Below are positions 18,757-51,960 of a DNA stretch of 64,000 nucleotides, one piece after another (position 1 is the first letter of the stretch; the number at the start of each line of letters is the position of its first letter). The notes beneath the pieces are model-generated. The model was not told the origin of the DNA. It worked only from the letters and a program-made list of their open reading frames with translations, and ran no database searches. The position numbers were made by a program, and so were the translations under genes. The DNA comes from Apricaphanius iberus (Eukaryota; Chordata; Actinopteri; Cyprinodontiformes; Aphaniidae). Location of the stretch: positions 2,341,501 to 2,405,500 of the forward strand of contig JAPXFQ010000250.1 in assembly GCA_028564705.1 (NCBI GenBank). The letters are read 5' to 3'.

Positions 18757-19127
18757 CAGAGGTGGGTAGTATTTAGTTACATTTACTCATATATTTACAT
18801 GGTGTTTCTGGCTACTCTACCCACAGCAAATAACTTTACTGAATGAAACAGAACGATTGTTTTAGCAAAAATGCATGAAACTCACACATATAGTTAATGT
18901 TGAAGTAAGAACTCTTGTTTGTATATAAGCTTAATCATTTTAACATGATTTTGTATCTGCTGAGGCTGTTCAACCATTTGGAGGTCAAGTGGACGTACCT
19001 TGGTCTAAAATATATACACTACCTCCGTAAGTATTGGTTTCAATAGTTTTTCCTTGAAATAAAAAAGTATTTCAATACTTAAGTAGCCATTCACCAAATA
19101 CTCTTTTACTCTTGGAAATATCTTAAG

Positions 19128-19196
<69 letters not shown>

Positions 19197-19303
19197 TTGT
19201 TTGCATTACTACTTTGTACTTTTTAGTTGAGAAAAAATATTGTATGCTGAAGTAGTGCTACTTTTGCTAGTGTAAGATTTTTGGCAACTCTACCTATCTC
19301 TGC
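18757..19303. mobile_element. Nested repeat with CAGAGGTGGGTAG ends
   Basis: It starts CAGAGGTGGGTAGTATTTAG and ends in CTACCTATCTCTG, the near reverse complement. Near the ends are CTCAT and TACTTTAC-like strings typical of a common fish repeat. A 60-bp (TA)n tract (19,133-19,192) lies inside. Confidence 0.55.
19133..19192. repeat. (TA)30 microsatellite
   Basis: Thirty perfect TA units. Other (TA)n tracts in the window lie at about 29,247-29,285 and 43,401-43,450. Confidence 0.95.
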
Positions 19304-20324
19304 ACAAGAATGCAGTTCTATTAGCAGCTCTTAAAAATGAGAAAAGATGAGAAAAAGAAGAGAACATGCAATTTAAGTAAGTATGATGTGTTTTGATCTT
19401 CATAAACCAGGAAATGTCTACAAGAAAATAGCTTAACCTCAATAATAAAAATATATAAAGATGACCTTACCTTGTATGAACAACAAGAAATTGAGGTTAA
19501 AAAATAAATGATAAAGGCAGCTGTTGATGCCCTCATGGAGTACTTTCGCAGTACTAATGGAAGTATAATCTATATAGCTAAACATTTTAAATATTGACTC
19601 TTGTTTAATGCAACCAAAAACAAATATGTAGGTGCTAAACGTCAGTACATATTACTTTATTAAAAAAACAAAATGGATTTTAAGCATGCTTGAAATGGGT
19701 ATTGTGGCTCACTTCCCGGGCACAAAAGTTTTCAGTTTTTCTTTTCTTATTTACATGTCATGGTAATGGAAAATATGAATTCCTTATGTTTCAAGTAGCA
19801 GAAACGTGGTAAAGAAATAAGTTTAATGAGGCTGAATTTGGTTTGTGATTTGTAAAGAAAGTATTTTGTCGATATGTTAATGTCCTTAAAAGTCGTAAGG
19901 AAAAAACCCAGAACTATGTCAACTCTGTTAAGGGTAAATTTAGATTTCATCGCAAGAAAGTGGTAAACAAGGACAAAGATCAGCAGGCAAAATCTGCAAT
20001 CAAAACAATTTGTAAATATTTCAAATCAACTGTAAGTACTGGACACAACACTGGATGAGCATTTATATTTTTTCTTCTACCACAAAGGAAGATGATAACA
20101 GAAGTAAAATAAAAATCTCAAACTTTTACTGTGTTATATTTTAATGCTGTAATAAAAGTAGTTATTTTATGACTTTTTTTTTTTACACCTTTACCAAGTA
20201 TATAGATAAATATGAAGGTGGCTGTATTTTTTCAGTGGGTGATCTCAGTCAGTCTTCTTTCCTAAAAAGCATCTTAAGGACTAAGTTCGTGCAAGAGGGA
20301 AATTGAGTTTTTGATGCTATAGCA

Positions 20325-20357
20325 CACACACACACACATACACGCACACACACACAC
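20325..20357. repeat. (CA)n microsatellite
   Basis: ACACACAC units with a single interruption (CATACACG). Other (CA)n tracts lie at about 28,755-28,784 and 45,253-45,283. Confidence 0.9.
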
Positions 20358-20767
20358 TTTTTTCCTTTTTTAGTTTTGCTGACAATGGGTTAAGATGACA
20401 GAGGGTTATGAGTGACTCTAACACACTGTGGACCCCCTCCCTGCTTCACCCCTGAGTCTAACACAGGCGTCTTTGTGCTCCCTCCACCATCAGTGAAGAT
20501 CCATCACAGTCTAAACTGACAGCCAACGACAGGCCTCTGCCAAGCTCCAGCTGCACGCTCTGCTTCAACCCTGAACCCAAAACTTCAACTGCATGCACTC
20601 AACATCCTGCCAGCTCCAGTAATACAACTGCTTAAGCTGAAACAAAAAATGTTAATTCAACCAGTTTACTTATTTTATTTTGTCTTAATTTTGGGAGGAT
20701 CAGGAATTTACAGGGATGAACAAGAAGGCGAAAAAAATAAATAAAATCTAGGATTCTTTTACTTTTG

Positions 20768-20845
20768 TAAGGCAAGGCAAGGCAATCTTATTTGCATAAC
20801 ACACTTTCAATACAAGGCAATTCAAGATGCTTTACAAGATTTCAG
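20768..20845 (-). repeat. L2-type 3' tail with GGCAA repeats
   Basis: (GGCAA)n followed by CATAACACACTTTCAATAC and GGCAATTCAAGATGCTTTAC. This is the same 3' structure as the L2 copy at 58,236. Confidence 0.7.
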
Positions 20846-20899
20846 AAATGGGAAATTAAAAAAGATAGTAGATATACTCTTAAATAAGTGTAACCTTGT

Positions 20900-23800
20900 G
20901 AATAAAACAAACAGTATTATTTTAAAGTCGATTTTTTTGTGTGTAAACATTTCCCTTCTTTTTCACAGATTAAACATAGTTTTTATTATTTATATGAAGT
21001 AAAAATGTGTGATGAAAAAGAAAATAATTGAGGCATGTTTGATGCTTTGTTATGTCATCTCCGCTTTTAACAGCACCCTGTTTAAAGCAATTAACACCTT
21101 GGTTTACTTTTAAAAGTTTAATACATCCCCATTCTCACCTGATGCAGGATTCAAGCTGCTTGAGAGGTCAGAGCGTCATTTGTCATATTTGTTGTTACAT
21201 AACGCGTCACATGTTTTCTAGGGGTGCACTGCAGGGAGATCCAACCAGTGAGCAGACTCTATCCTTGCCAGCCTGTTTTGAAACTTCAAAAATGAACTTT
21301 ACTTGCTGAACTATTTGATACTTACTGAAAGATGTATACATCAGGGGTACTTTAAAAAACTATGCGTTTCGCCTGAAATCCGCATTGACATTTATAGTGG
21401 GCAATTGTAGGTGAGATGGTAGATAAACACAGCATCTCAGTTTCGAAGATTTCTTCTTGACGTTTCCATATTCTTTCTGTACATTCAGGTTTTTATTTTC
21501 TCTCATACATTCATATTTTTTGATTTAACCAATGGTTGAAAATTGACTTTAATAGTACGCATTTATCACTGTTGTCATTTGATAGCTGATGCACACACTA
21601 GATCATTTTATATTTAGTACTTTATAGTTGGATGTCATAAAAAGGAAAAATGTTAATAATGTTGCAGTTTGACACGAAGAGCAGAAAGGCAAACTAAAGA
21701 GAAAAAAATTATCTTAAACAATGTTGGATTTTCTTTTTTTAAAAACTGTTCTGCGATTGTTTTCAGAGATTGAATCAATTTCAACAAGTATAGTCTCTCA
21801 ATATTTGGTGTATTGTTGTTTTTCTTTAGATAAAAATACATATTTTACAATGTAGAGCTTTCTGAAAGCTTACATTTAGGGCCAAAATACTCTGTCATTT
21901 AATAAAAAGTAAAGCTTTTTAGAGAAAAGCCAATTAGCTCAATAATCTTGATTTTACTCAATGTGTCATCAAAAGCGACAAATTCACCAGCCATTACACC
22001 ACTTCAGAGTATGTACACTGAGTATGGATACAAAACAAAAAAATTCTTCTGCTGCCAGCAACCATTTTCTGTTAACTGTAAATATTGGTCAATCTGTGGT
22101 AGTGACGCAAGGCGATAAATGGTGCCCGTCATTCCATGCTGCTTCTCTGCTGTTTGAGGAGTATGTTTTGGGCATGCTTCCATGCTAGCGGAAGCCAGTC
22201 AGAATGAGCTGATGAGCTAGGAGGTAAGACGCCTCCTGGGTGGATTAACACCTGCTGGATGAGCTAAAACTACGACTGACCGGAAGAGGTCAGGACAGCC
22301 AAAGCCGCTTCTCTTGCATGGTGGTCTCAGTATTACCCCTAGATTTCAAAGAGTAAATTGAGCCAGTGTCATATTGGTGCTAAACTTACTGTACTGTTCA
22401 TGCCTGCTCAGACCTGTCATGTATAGAACTGAGAACTCCCACTTGCATCACACTGTGCAATCACCTTGGAACGAAAATAAAAGCTTATGATACCCAGCAA
22501 CAGTAGAATTAGCTTCAAAGCTATAGTTCAGGATATTTGAAGTGAGGTTCCATTTAAATTTTATAAGAAGCTTATTCTTTGACTGCTGCAGATAACTCTC
22601 ATAGTATCTTTATTCAGTACAAATCCAGATTCATTGGTCCTCTAAGGTGAAGTCTATGGCAGGCATGAGAGGAAGCAAAACCAAATTGAAACTCTGCCAT
22701 CTTAAAATAACTCATCTTAAAAAGTAGTAGTTAAATGGTAGTAGCAGGGCGACTGTGGCTTAGGAGGTAGGAGCTGAATCTTGGGTTCCTCCATACTAAA
22801 ACCACTGTACAAGTACTACTTTAGACACATTTAAACATTCATCACTTCTGAACTAGAAAAGAGATTTATAAGATTTCTGTGATTGGAGGCTGTACACACC
22901 CAATTATCTTCATGTGTGAAACACTGAGAACACAAAATGTAAAGCATGTCCATTTAGAGTAGGCTACCACATGCAAGACCACTTAAAAACCAATAAAACA
23001 GCATTCTCTTGAAAGGCCAAATTATTATAAATTTTTACACAGCTTTACTTTATTTACTCAGACCAGAATTTTTTGCATTTTCTGTTCTTAGTATTTGCAT
23101 CACAAATGTATATCATAAGTGCCATATCACCTCCAACCTTCATTTCCTCAACAAAAGTTTCTGGTTGGTTATTTACAGAGCAAAAAAATATGACCTTTAG
23201 ATTTTGTTTAAATTGCCCCTCTTGGTTTAAGCATACAGGATGATAAAATCTGGATTATTTTAAGTGAGCCTCTGTTAAAACATTATAACTGATTAGTATC
23301 TCACCAGCTGTTGACGTTGCTTGTTATGCAGGTACTATTTTATTAACATTTAAAGCATAGTCATGTTGGATTAGGCAGACATTTACATAGATTAAGAAAA
23401 TTAAGACCCTTGAAATGGACATAACAATGATCTTGCGTCAAGCACATATATTAAATGGCACATGTAATTTGATTTGCAGAAACTCATAGAAAACACACTG
23501 TAAAATTAGATTAAAAATATTAAACTAAACCCCAATAATATTTTTTGCTTTTTAAATCACTTGGGTGGTTATTTACACAGAATCTATTGATTATTATGTT
23601 GGTAATGGAAGAATGAGGCAGTAGGCCTTTCTGTCTGAAACACATATTGAGAATAGAATATGTAAGGTTTTGCCATCAGAGTAACCACCAAATAAAATTT
23701 TAAGTGTCCAAACTGTTTCTGTGAATGGAATATTGAAGATATGTCTTCATCAAGCACACCAACCCTTCAAACACCATTTCCTCTGCAAATGATCAAAACC

Positions 23801-24400
23801 TTCTGTCTAAAGTTACTAAATTCCTAAAATGCTGTTTCCATAAACAGCTATTATACCACAAAGGTGTACTTTTATCTTGGCCACTCTCGGACTAGCCACT
23901 TAATCTGGATTTATACAAAATGATGACACTAACAAAGTTATTTATTACAGGTATGTTTACAACCTTTTCATAGAAACTCACTTCCCTATAATGTCACCAC
24001 GTTTGCATGTTCACAGATGATCAGTATGAGCCAGACATTGCCTTTGTGACCTAGTTTTGAGTAAACAACTAACTCTGGTCACAAACATCTTCTCGTCACT
24101 ACATATTATTTGATCCTAGTAGAGGTGACAGCTGTCTGAAGACTCTTCCTACCACATTGCCATCCCTGCCCCCATACCAAAGGGTCTTTTGTACAGTGTC
24201 ATAGAGGAGAACGCAATTTTGGGATTATTTTATTAAGGCCGACATCTTTGATCTGAGGTTATCTCTACTATTTCCATGGCAACTTGATCATACTGTGGCT
24301 TCTTAGGCCACACATGCAAGCGTGCTCAAACACACACTCAAACACATGAATGGGCCTTAAAGCCCTAGAGAGCATGGCCGAACAAAGATGTGAAGTGTAG
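20900..24400. other. Intergenic DNA upstream of myog, no gene recognised
   Basis: AT-rich, only short unconserved frames. A short piece at about 22,745-22,800 (GCGACTGTGGCTTAGGAGG) resembles the start of a tRNA-derived fish SINE. Muscle enhancers could lie here but cannot be recognised by eye. Confidence 0.4.
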
Positions 24401-24426
24401 ATGTGCAGCAACAGCTAACCATCGTG

Positions 24427-24521
24427 TCAGGTTTCTGGGGGCTCGTGCTAAATTTAACCCTGTGATCCTGCAGAAGGCAGAGGGGTTTAAATGCCAGCCT
24501 ACAGTTGTTCCACACCAGTTG
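24427..24521 (+). promoter_or_regulatory. myog: myog core promoter: MEF3, MEF2, TATA-like, E-boxes
   Basis: TCAGGTTTC at 24427-24435 is the exact MEF3 (Six1/Six4) motif. CTAAATTTAA at 24448-24457 fits the MEF2 consensus YTAWWWWTAR. TTTAAAT at 24486-24492 is a TATA-like box. CAGTTG E-boxes lie at 24502-24507 and 24516-24521. Order and spacing match the well-studied mouse myogenin promoter (MEF3, MEF2, TATA, start-proximal E-box). Transcription probably begins near 24,515, giving a 5'UTR of roughly 180 nt. Confidence 0.8.
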
Positions 24522-24694
24522 TTCACCACACGTCTTCCACTCATCGCAAACTCTGGCCAAGAGGAAGACAGGCGCACATGCGTACAGTCCAATACAAATC
24601 CCAGAGGCAGCAACGAAGAACACTCACTGAAGAGCAGCTACAAACGAAGCAGGGATTGTTGCCCTTTTACTTCCAGAGCACAACACGGGCCAGT

Positions 24695-25890
24695 ATGGAG
24701 CTCTTTGAGACCAACCCTTACTTCTTTCCCGATCAACGATTCTATGAAGGAGGGGACAGCTACTTTCCCTCTCGGCTGCCTGGGACTTATGACCAAGCCG
24801 GTTACCAAGACAGAAACTCTATGATGGGCTTGTGTGGGAGTCTTGCTGGTGGCGCCAGTGTCGGAGTAGCAAGTACTGAGGATAAAGCTTCTCCCACCAG
24901 TCTGTCACCCCATTCTGAGCCCCACTGCCCTGGTCAGTGCCTTCCCTGGGCCTGTAAGCTGTGCAAAAGGAAGACTGTGACCATGGATCGCAGGAGAGCA
25001 GCAACGTTGAGGGAGAAGAGACGTCTGAAGAAGGTGAACGAGGCCTTTGATGCTCTAAAGAGGAGCACCTTGATGAACCCCAACCAGAGGCTGCCTAAAG
25101 TTGAGATCTTGCGGAGCGCCATACAGTACATTGAACGACTACAAGCTCTGGTGTCCTCTCTCAACCAGCAAGACACTGAGACAGGACAGCAGGGACTGCA
25201 CTATCGACCCACCCCAAATCAGCCAAGAGTGAGTACAGCAGAGGCAGGATGAAAGCCAGAGATGATAGGCAAATGTTGAGAAAAGTTGTCAGAAACTGAG
25301 AAAAACAAGGTTTAGAATAAAAGAAAATTGGGTATTGATTTAATGAATTGGGAACGTTTTTTTCAGATTTTTAGATGCAGGTAAAATTTCTCAAAATTAG
25401 CAGGTTAGTGTTTTAGTCATTAGATATGTACTTCTGAAACTAATACGGCTTGTTTGGAAAACATACAAACTATTGCACTGTGCTGGAGGCCTTGCTGGAT
25501 TTTTGTGTGTAGTTTTGCCTTATAAGTGACTGACAATAACTTCTGCATGTGTATGTTTGTGCAAACAGGTGTCGTCGTCCAGTGAGCCCAGTTCGGGCAG
25601 CACCTGCTGTAGCAGCCCTGAATGGAGCAGCACTCCGGAGCAGTGCCCGCCGAGCTACAGTGGTGAGGGTGAGCAGGGCTGGAAATTAATTTTCACTGGA
25701 TGCCACAAATTGATTTGTGTTTTGTCGACACTACTGACTGTGTGATTTGGTCTGTCTCTCTCTCTTTACAGATCTCCTGAGTGCTGCTGAATCTCCTGAG
25801 CAGGGGAACATGCAGGCCTTGACTTCTATTGTGGATAGCATCTCTGCTTCCGATGGAGCTGTGGGCTTTCCTGTAGACATTCCCAAATAG
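24695..25890 (+). CDS. myog: Myogenin, myogenic bHLH transcription factor, complete
   Basis: Exons 24695-25228, 25569-25662 and 25772-25890, all with AG/GT borders, 248 codons. The start [20 protein letters not shown] is the myogenin N-terminus; upstream in-frame sequence back to 24,491 is 5'UTR and was not included. A Cys/His-rich stretch with the conserved tryptophan ([14 protein letters not shown]) precedes the basic region (residues about 97-115, [10 protein letters not shown] with the myogenic Ala-Thr pair). A helix-loop-helix follows to about residue 150 ([26 protein letters not shown]). Exon 2 is Ser/Pro-rich. Exon 3 holds the C-terminal amphipathic helix ([13 protein letters not shown]). 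The protein dimerises with E proteins and binds E-boxes to trigger terminal muscle differentiation. The three-exon layout is standard for the MyoD family. The promoter shows MEF2, Six and E-box control. Confidence 0.97.
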
Positions 25891-26585
25891 ACCCATTCGA
25901 TACAATGGGATCACAGATGGAGATGCACATAGATTCATATAAAGAGAAAAATAGATAGATTGGTGATGCTGTTGACAAGACTAATTCATATTTTTCTGTG
26001 AATCTACAAATTTGAGTGTTTTTGTTTCCCATGCAAACTATCACAATTTTATATTAGTTATTACTGAAACTCTAATAGGTCGACCGGCTAAACTGAATTC
26101 CACCTTTTAAAACAGGGCCTTGTTCCCTGTATCAATCGCCTTATCCTGTGGTCCAGTCCAGTTTGTTAGAGCTACAGATGCTGTAAGTTGAGATTCATAG
26201 ACTTTGCTGCATGAACCCAAAATCCTACTTTTCTGAGTGAATCTCTGTTAAACCTTCCTCCAGACTCACATATGGATTGTATTGTTCTAACTTAATTTCA
26301 TTTTTCCTCTTTATTTTTTATTTATTTTTGTGTGAGTTTAATGCTTAAAAAAACACGAGTTAATTTGTGGGGCCAATGTGTACAATGGCAGTTTTGACCA
26401 AGTTCTGCTTAATTTAAACAGGTTATAAATGCTTTTGTGTAAATACGTTCCCTTTTTTACAGAGTGGTTTTGCCATTTTATTTTTTATCTTTGCTAACTT
26501 ATTTTTGACTTTTATAACTAAGATTGTTGTGTATTTGTAGATCTTCTGAAAAGTGATGTTGTTCCATTTTAATTCTTGGAATAAA
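25891..26585 (+). other. myog: myog 3'UTR with poly(A) signal at 26580-26585
   Basis: AT-rich sequence after the TAG, ending at AATAAAGACAATTTTC followed by a T/G-rich stretch. 26,590-26,990 between the convergent genes shows nothing recognised. Confidence 0.65.
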
Positions 26586-26994
26586 GACAATTTTCAATAA
26601 GCTGTCTCGTGGGTTTTAAGTACTTAGAACTTCAGAAAGAACACAGAGTCCAAATTCCTGAAAAAACAGCTTTACTTATGTCTATATAGTGCCATAAATA
26701 CAGTACATTTTTTTTCAGATGGCCAAATAATAAAATCTTGATTTGTCAGCATTGTTTCACACCTGGAATAAAGACACAGTACTCATAGCTGCCACATAGC
26801 ACATTACACCTTTTAGACACCTTGGAAAAATCTTTAAAATAAATAATAAAAAAAGATTGTACAGCCATTCAGCAGTTCACGAGTTCATACTGTGTTCTCA
26901 TCGGAGGAGGAGTTTATTAGCCGGGTGTATGGACTGCCCATTGGCATATCTTCACGGAAACTGACCATGAGGTGGTAGAGCAGAATCAGACATG

Positions 26995-28590
26995 TCTTAC
27001 AGTTACACTGCCTTACAAAAGTTTTCACAGCCCTTAATCTTTAAACATTTTCTCACATTTCAACCCAAACTTTCAATATATTTTATTCTGATTCATTCGG
27101 AGTAGTGTGACAAGCTCCCTTTTCTCTGTTATCTGTAAATAAAATCCAGAACATCTGAACAAGGAGCATCATGAGTAGTCAGTAACAGAGATTGTGAAGT
27201 TTAAACTTGGGTTAGGTTGTATAACATCCCAAGATCAGATAGAGCACTTTTAAATCTGTCTTCAGAAAAGTAGAGAGACCATGACCGAACTGAAAAATGA
27301 GAAGACTGATTAACAGGTAACAGGTCAAGTAGGAGAGAGAATTCATCAAGCAACCGAGTTCCAAGTCAACTCTGGAGGAGCTGCAGAAATCCAGAAAACT
27401 ACTCTGAATTTAAAAAATCTGGCCATTACAGAAGAGTGGAAAGAAGAGAGACATTGTTGATAATGATTGGAAGTCCTGTTTGCAGTTTGCATGAGGTTGC
27501 ATGGGACACAGTAAATCCTTAAAAAAATGTGTCATGTTCAAATGAGAGCAAAGCTAATAATTTATGCCTATTTGAAAATAACTTTGTGTAGATATAAGGA
27601 ACACTGCGTCTCATAGGTGACAAAAGCAGATGAAACCTATTTGAGACCAAACCTATTTGAAGCTTCAGATGACTTGAGACTGAGGTTAAAGGTTGAATAT
27701 GGAACATGGGCACCAAAGAAACATCTAGTGTGTTGAAGGTGTAGTTGCAATAACAAAACGTCGTCTGGATGCCAGTTTTGTTGCAGCAACGAATCTTACA
27801 GGGTAAAGACTATTTTGTACTAATAAGTTTAAAATACTTAACGAGAAAAAATTATAACAAAATACGGGTCAATGGCAACAATAAAATCTAGGCATCTTAT
27901 TTTGGTAGCTGAGTGGTATCCACTCCTCTTGGTGATGTCCTCTAAAAAAAGTCATAATTTATACTTTTGATTTTACATAATTTACGGTGGTCGGAAAATA
28001 TCTTTTTTAATGATTTTAGGTAAAATATCATTTTTAAAGGAAAGGGCACAAATTCAGTTTGCACACCTCTAAATTCCCCATTGAAGTATTCTTTTTTTAA
28101 AGAGATAGCTTTTAAGAAAAATGTTCCATATTCATCCTTTAAGGTTTGACCCAATGGAAAGCTACTACTCTTAAAATATGGTAAGACCTGCAAATGAATT
28201 GCTAATATCAAAGCACAATCATGTGTTAAAAAAACCCCGTGAAAGGCCATACTTACATCTGATTGAGAATATGTGGCAAAATTTTAAAGTTGATCTTCAC
28301 AGACACAACCTCCTTTTCGACCATTCAATGTGATCGGGCAAAGCTGTAATTACAGCAAAATGTATCACTTCAAAGCACGGAGGGTGGAATAAAAATTCAT
28401 GGCACACTTTTCAGAAGTTCTTTAGTGAAATATTTTGAAAAGGATTAATATTTTGCTTTCACTTCACAGCTATGCGTGCACTAGTTTGTGTTCTTACACT
28501 ACATAACCCCAGTAAAACAAGATATTAAAGTTTCTTTGTGACTGCAACATGACAGAAAGTTTAAATATTTTAAGGGCTGTGGATGCTGTT
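26995..28590 (+). mobile_element. Decayed Tc1-like transposon (plus orientation)
   Basis: The ends are recognisable: left CAGCCCTTAATCTTTAAACAT and right (reverse-complemented) CAGCCCTTAAAATATTTAAAC. Interior traces include GGAGGAGCTGCAGAAATCC, TTGAGAATATGTGGCAAAAT and AAAGCTGTAATTACAGC. It has many stops and indels. It lies between myog and the ppfia4 3' exons. Confidence 0.7.
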
Positions 28591-28752
28591 GAAGGGCAGT
28601 GTAGAGCAGCGCAAGTAAGTCACTGGCTGATGTTGAGCAGCAATTGATTGTTTGAAATGAGATAAAGTTCGGAATTGACAGAAGTGAGCTACAGTGTCCA
28701 CTCTAAAATTCACACACACAAAGTCAAAGTCACATGTTTGGGGCCGACCTTC

Positions 28753-28785
<33 letters not shown>

Positions 28786-28929
28786 GCACGTACACACACG
28801 ACCCCTCCACAAGTCTCCAGGAGATAGGCTGATTTGCTCAATGTCTCTCTCACATGCTCACAAGCACACACTCCATATTCAAGCCTCAAATTAAATGTCT
28901 TTCTCTAGGCTACATAGTGTCATACAGAA

Positions 28930-29246
28930 GGCGACAGAGGCGAAGAGAGGAAGAGAAATTACAGCTACATCGTGTCAAAAGGTTCGGTGAGGGTTAGGTG
29001 GGGACAGGAGAAGAGGAGAGGAAGAGAGAATTGGACCCATGAACCTGTGAAGAGTCCTTGTAAAAAATGCACACTTCCTTTTGTGAGTCCCTCCCACCAA
29101 TTATTCACACACAGCGCACAGCAAACAACACGCAAAAGTCCAACACAGAGAGGAAGGGAAAGAAAGAAAAAGAGAACAGTCACTATTGAATACAGGGCAT
29201 TGGATTTCAAACAGCAATAATATATTACTTTCCATATATAATTCCA

Positions 29247-29283
<37 letters not shown>

Positions 29284-29865
29284 AATATTTCTATAAAAAA
29301 CATAAGTCATCCATTTTTCTGTACAGAGATGATAATTGAGTAATACCTTGCATAACCGGTAGAAGGGCAATGTGCAGAGTGATCTGCCATTTATACAAGT
29401 ATTCATCACTCTTGACTCCAAAGCAACGACGTGCTCATCATCTCACAAAATCTTTTTCACAACTGTCGCGTTAATACAGGAAGATTTGTTTGGTCTTGGC
29501 CATTTCAGGACGATCAGGGCCAGACTAAACCCCACAGCTGAGACAAGGAGAGCGGGATCACAACACCACAACAACAAGGCTACTGGGAGCACTGGGGTAA
29601 ACAAGGCGAGACCAGGACGAGCCTCCTTTACAGCAGCAGCGGAAAGCAGCCAACGAGGGCTCTCAGAGAGCAAAGGTCAGAGGTGCCCCCCTGTATTGCA
29701 CAAGTCCAGGGGGGAGCAGAGAGATGAAAGGTGGGAGGTGAGGCTGGGCGTGAGAAGGGAGAAGACTCCACCCCCTCCTGGCACACCCAATCCTTCCCTC
29801 TCCAGATTTGGCATATCACTCTCAAAAGGCCGCAAGCATGTGTCCGTATAAGTAATGAGAATGCA
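28930..29865 (-). other. ppfia4: Candidate terminal 3'UTR exon of ppfia4
   Basis: On the minus strand a strong acceptor (polypyrimidine, TTTTTCAG) ends at 29,866. It precedes GC-richer sequence with no transposon signature. Together with the donor after 30,591 it defines a 3'UTR intron. The downstream end is not visible: no convincing AATAAA was found on this strand, so 28,930 is arbitrary. Purine-rich and (CA)n stretches lie within or next to it. Confidence 0.4.
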
Positions 29866-30590
29866 CTGAAAAAGAAATTCAGGTAAAATTAGACTTTAAC
29901 GTTAAGTAAAGTATTGTGCAAACATTTCATTCATTCATTTATTCATACTTATACTTTTACTTTGTTTCCATGAAAACGTTAATCTTTTCAAATACATGCA
30001 GGCTTTCTGAAGGTGTTTCATTTTGTAAAACATGCTGTCGATGCGTTAAGTTTACTTTAAGTTTATTCCCTAATAGGGCTGGTTATTGTTAGGAATTTCA
30101 CAATTCAATTTGATTTTGATTCATGAGGTTTCGATTTGATTTTGATACTGATTTATTAGCTTTGATATTGATTCAATAACAAGTAAATACACAAGTAATG
30201 AAGTACCTGGGTAAATCTTTAGGTAATGTGTGCAGTATTACCAATGTTTAAGAACAAAATGACCATGTCATGGGTTATTTAGCAGAACAAACTGTACGAA
30301 CTGCCTAACGCTCACACTAGAGTGTTGCCCACAGCGCCACCACTGGCCGGTGGACTGATTTTGCTTCTGCACCTTTTTCCACAACACTTTTCTTCCACTC
30401 AGCTTCCTATTGCTCATTGCACTTTATGAACAGCTAGCTTTTTTAGCAATTAAATTTTGTGGCTTTCCCTCTGTACAAGGCATCATTGGCAGTCCTCTGG
30501 ACAACTGTCAAGTTAGCAGTCCTCCCTATACGACTACCAGTTGCTAATCCACCAACTGGCCCTTTCAGCTAGAAAACACTACTAACTCAC
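29866..30590 (-). other. ppfia4: Candidate intron in the ppfia4 3'UTR
   Basis: The donor CAG/GTGAGT at 30,591/30,590 is a full consensus. It lies about 39 nt after the stop codon at 30,630-30,632. The acceptor is at 29,866-29,867. The intron contains transposon debris (30,075-30,560), which supports its being non-coding. Confidence 0.5.
30075..30560. mobile_element. Transposon debris in the ppfia4 3'UTR intron
   Basis: It begins TAGGGCTGGTTATTGTTAGG with ATTTGATTTTGATTC repeats, resembling the ends of the repeat at 43,485-43,880. 30,388-30,535 reads as antisense Tc1 transposase traces (CTTCCACTCAGCTTCC, GTCCTCTGGACAACTGTCAA). Confidence 0.5.
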
Positions 30591-30629
30591 CTGTTAGCAC
30601 TAGTGCTCCAGTTAGTAACTAGAGTGTCG

Positions 30630-51960
<21,331 letters not shown>

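Larger units (their letters stand above)
18590..20220. mobile_element. Decayed DNA transposon with inverted ends, holding a nested repeat
   Basis: The left end GATACTCTTGGTAAAGATGT and the right end (reverse complement of ACACCTTTACCAAGTATAT) form an imperfect inverted pair about 1.6 kb apart, a Tc1-like size. The interior is full of stops. Another inverted-ended repeat sits inside it at 18,757-19,303. Superfamily and exact borders are uncertain. Confidence 0.5.

Noticed and set aside
24491..24694. Upstream in-frame extension of myogenin
   Set aside because: Open by chance. The known family start [10 protein letters not shown] is at 24,695, and the region contains E-boxes and the expected 5'UTR.
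24390..24824. 144-codon plus-strand frame overlapping the myog start
   Set aside because: It overlaps the promoter, 5'UTR and first codons of myog in another frame. The myogenin frame is unmistakable.
29372..29851. 159-codon plus-strand frame
   Set aside because: Low-complexity composition and no recognised domain. It is antisense to the candidate ppfia4 3'UTR exon.
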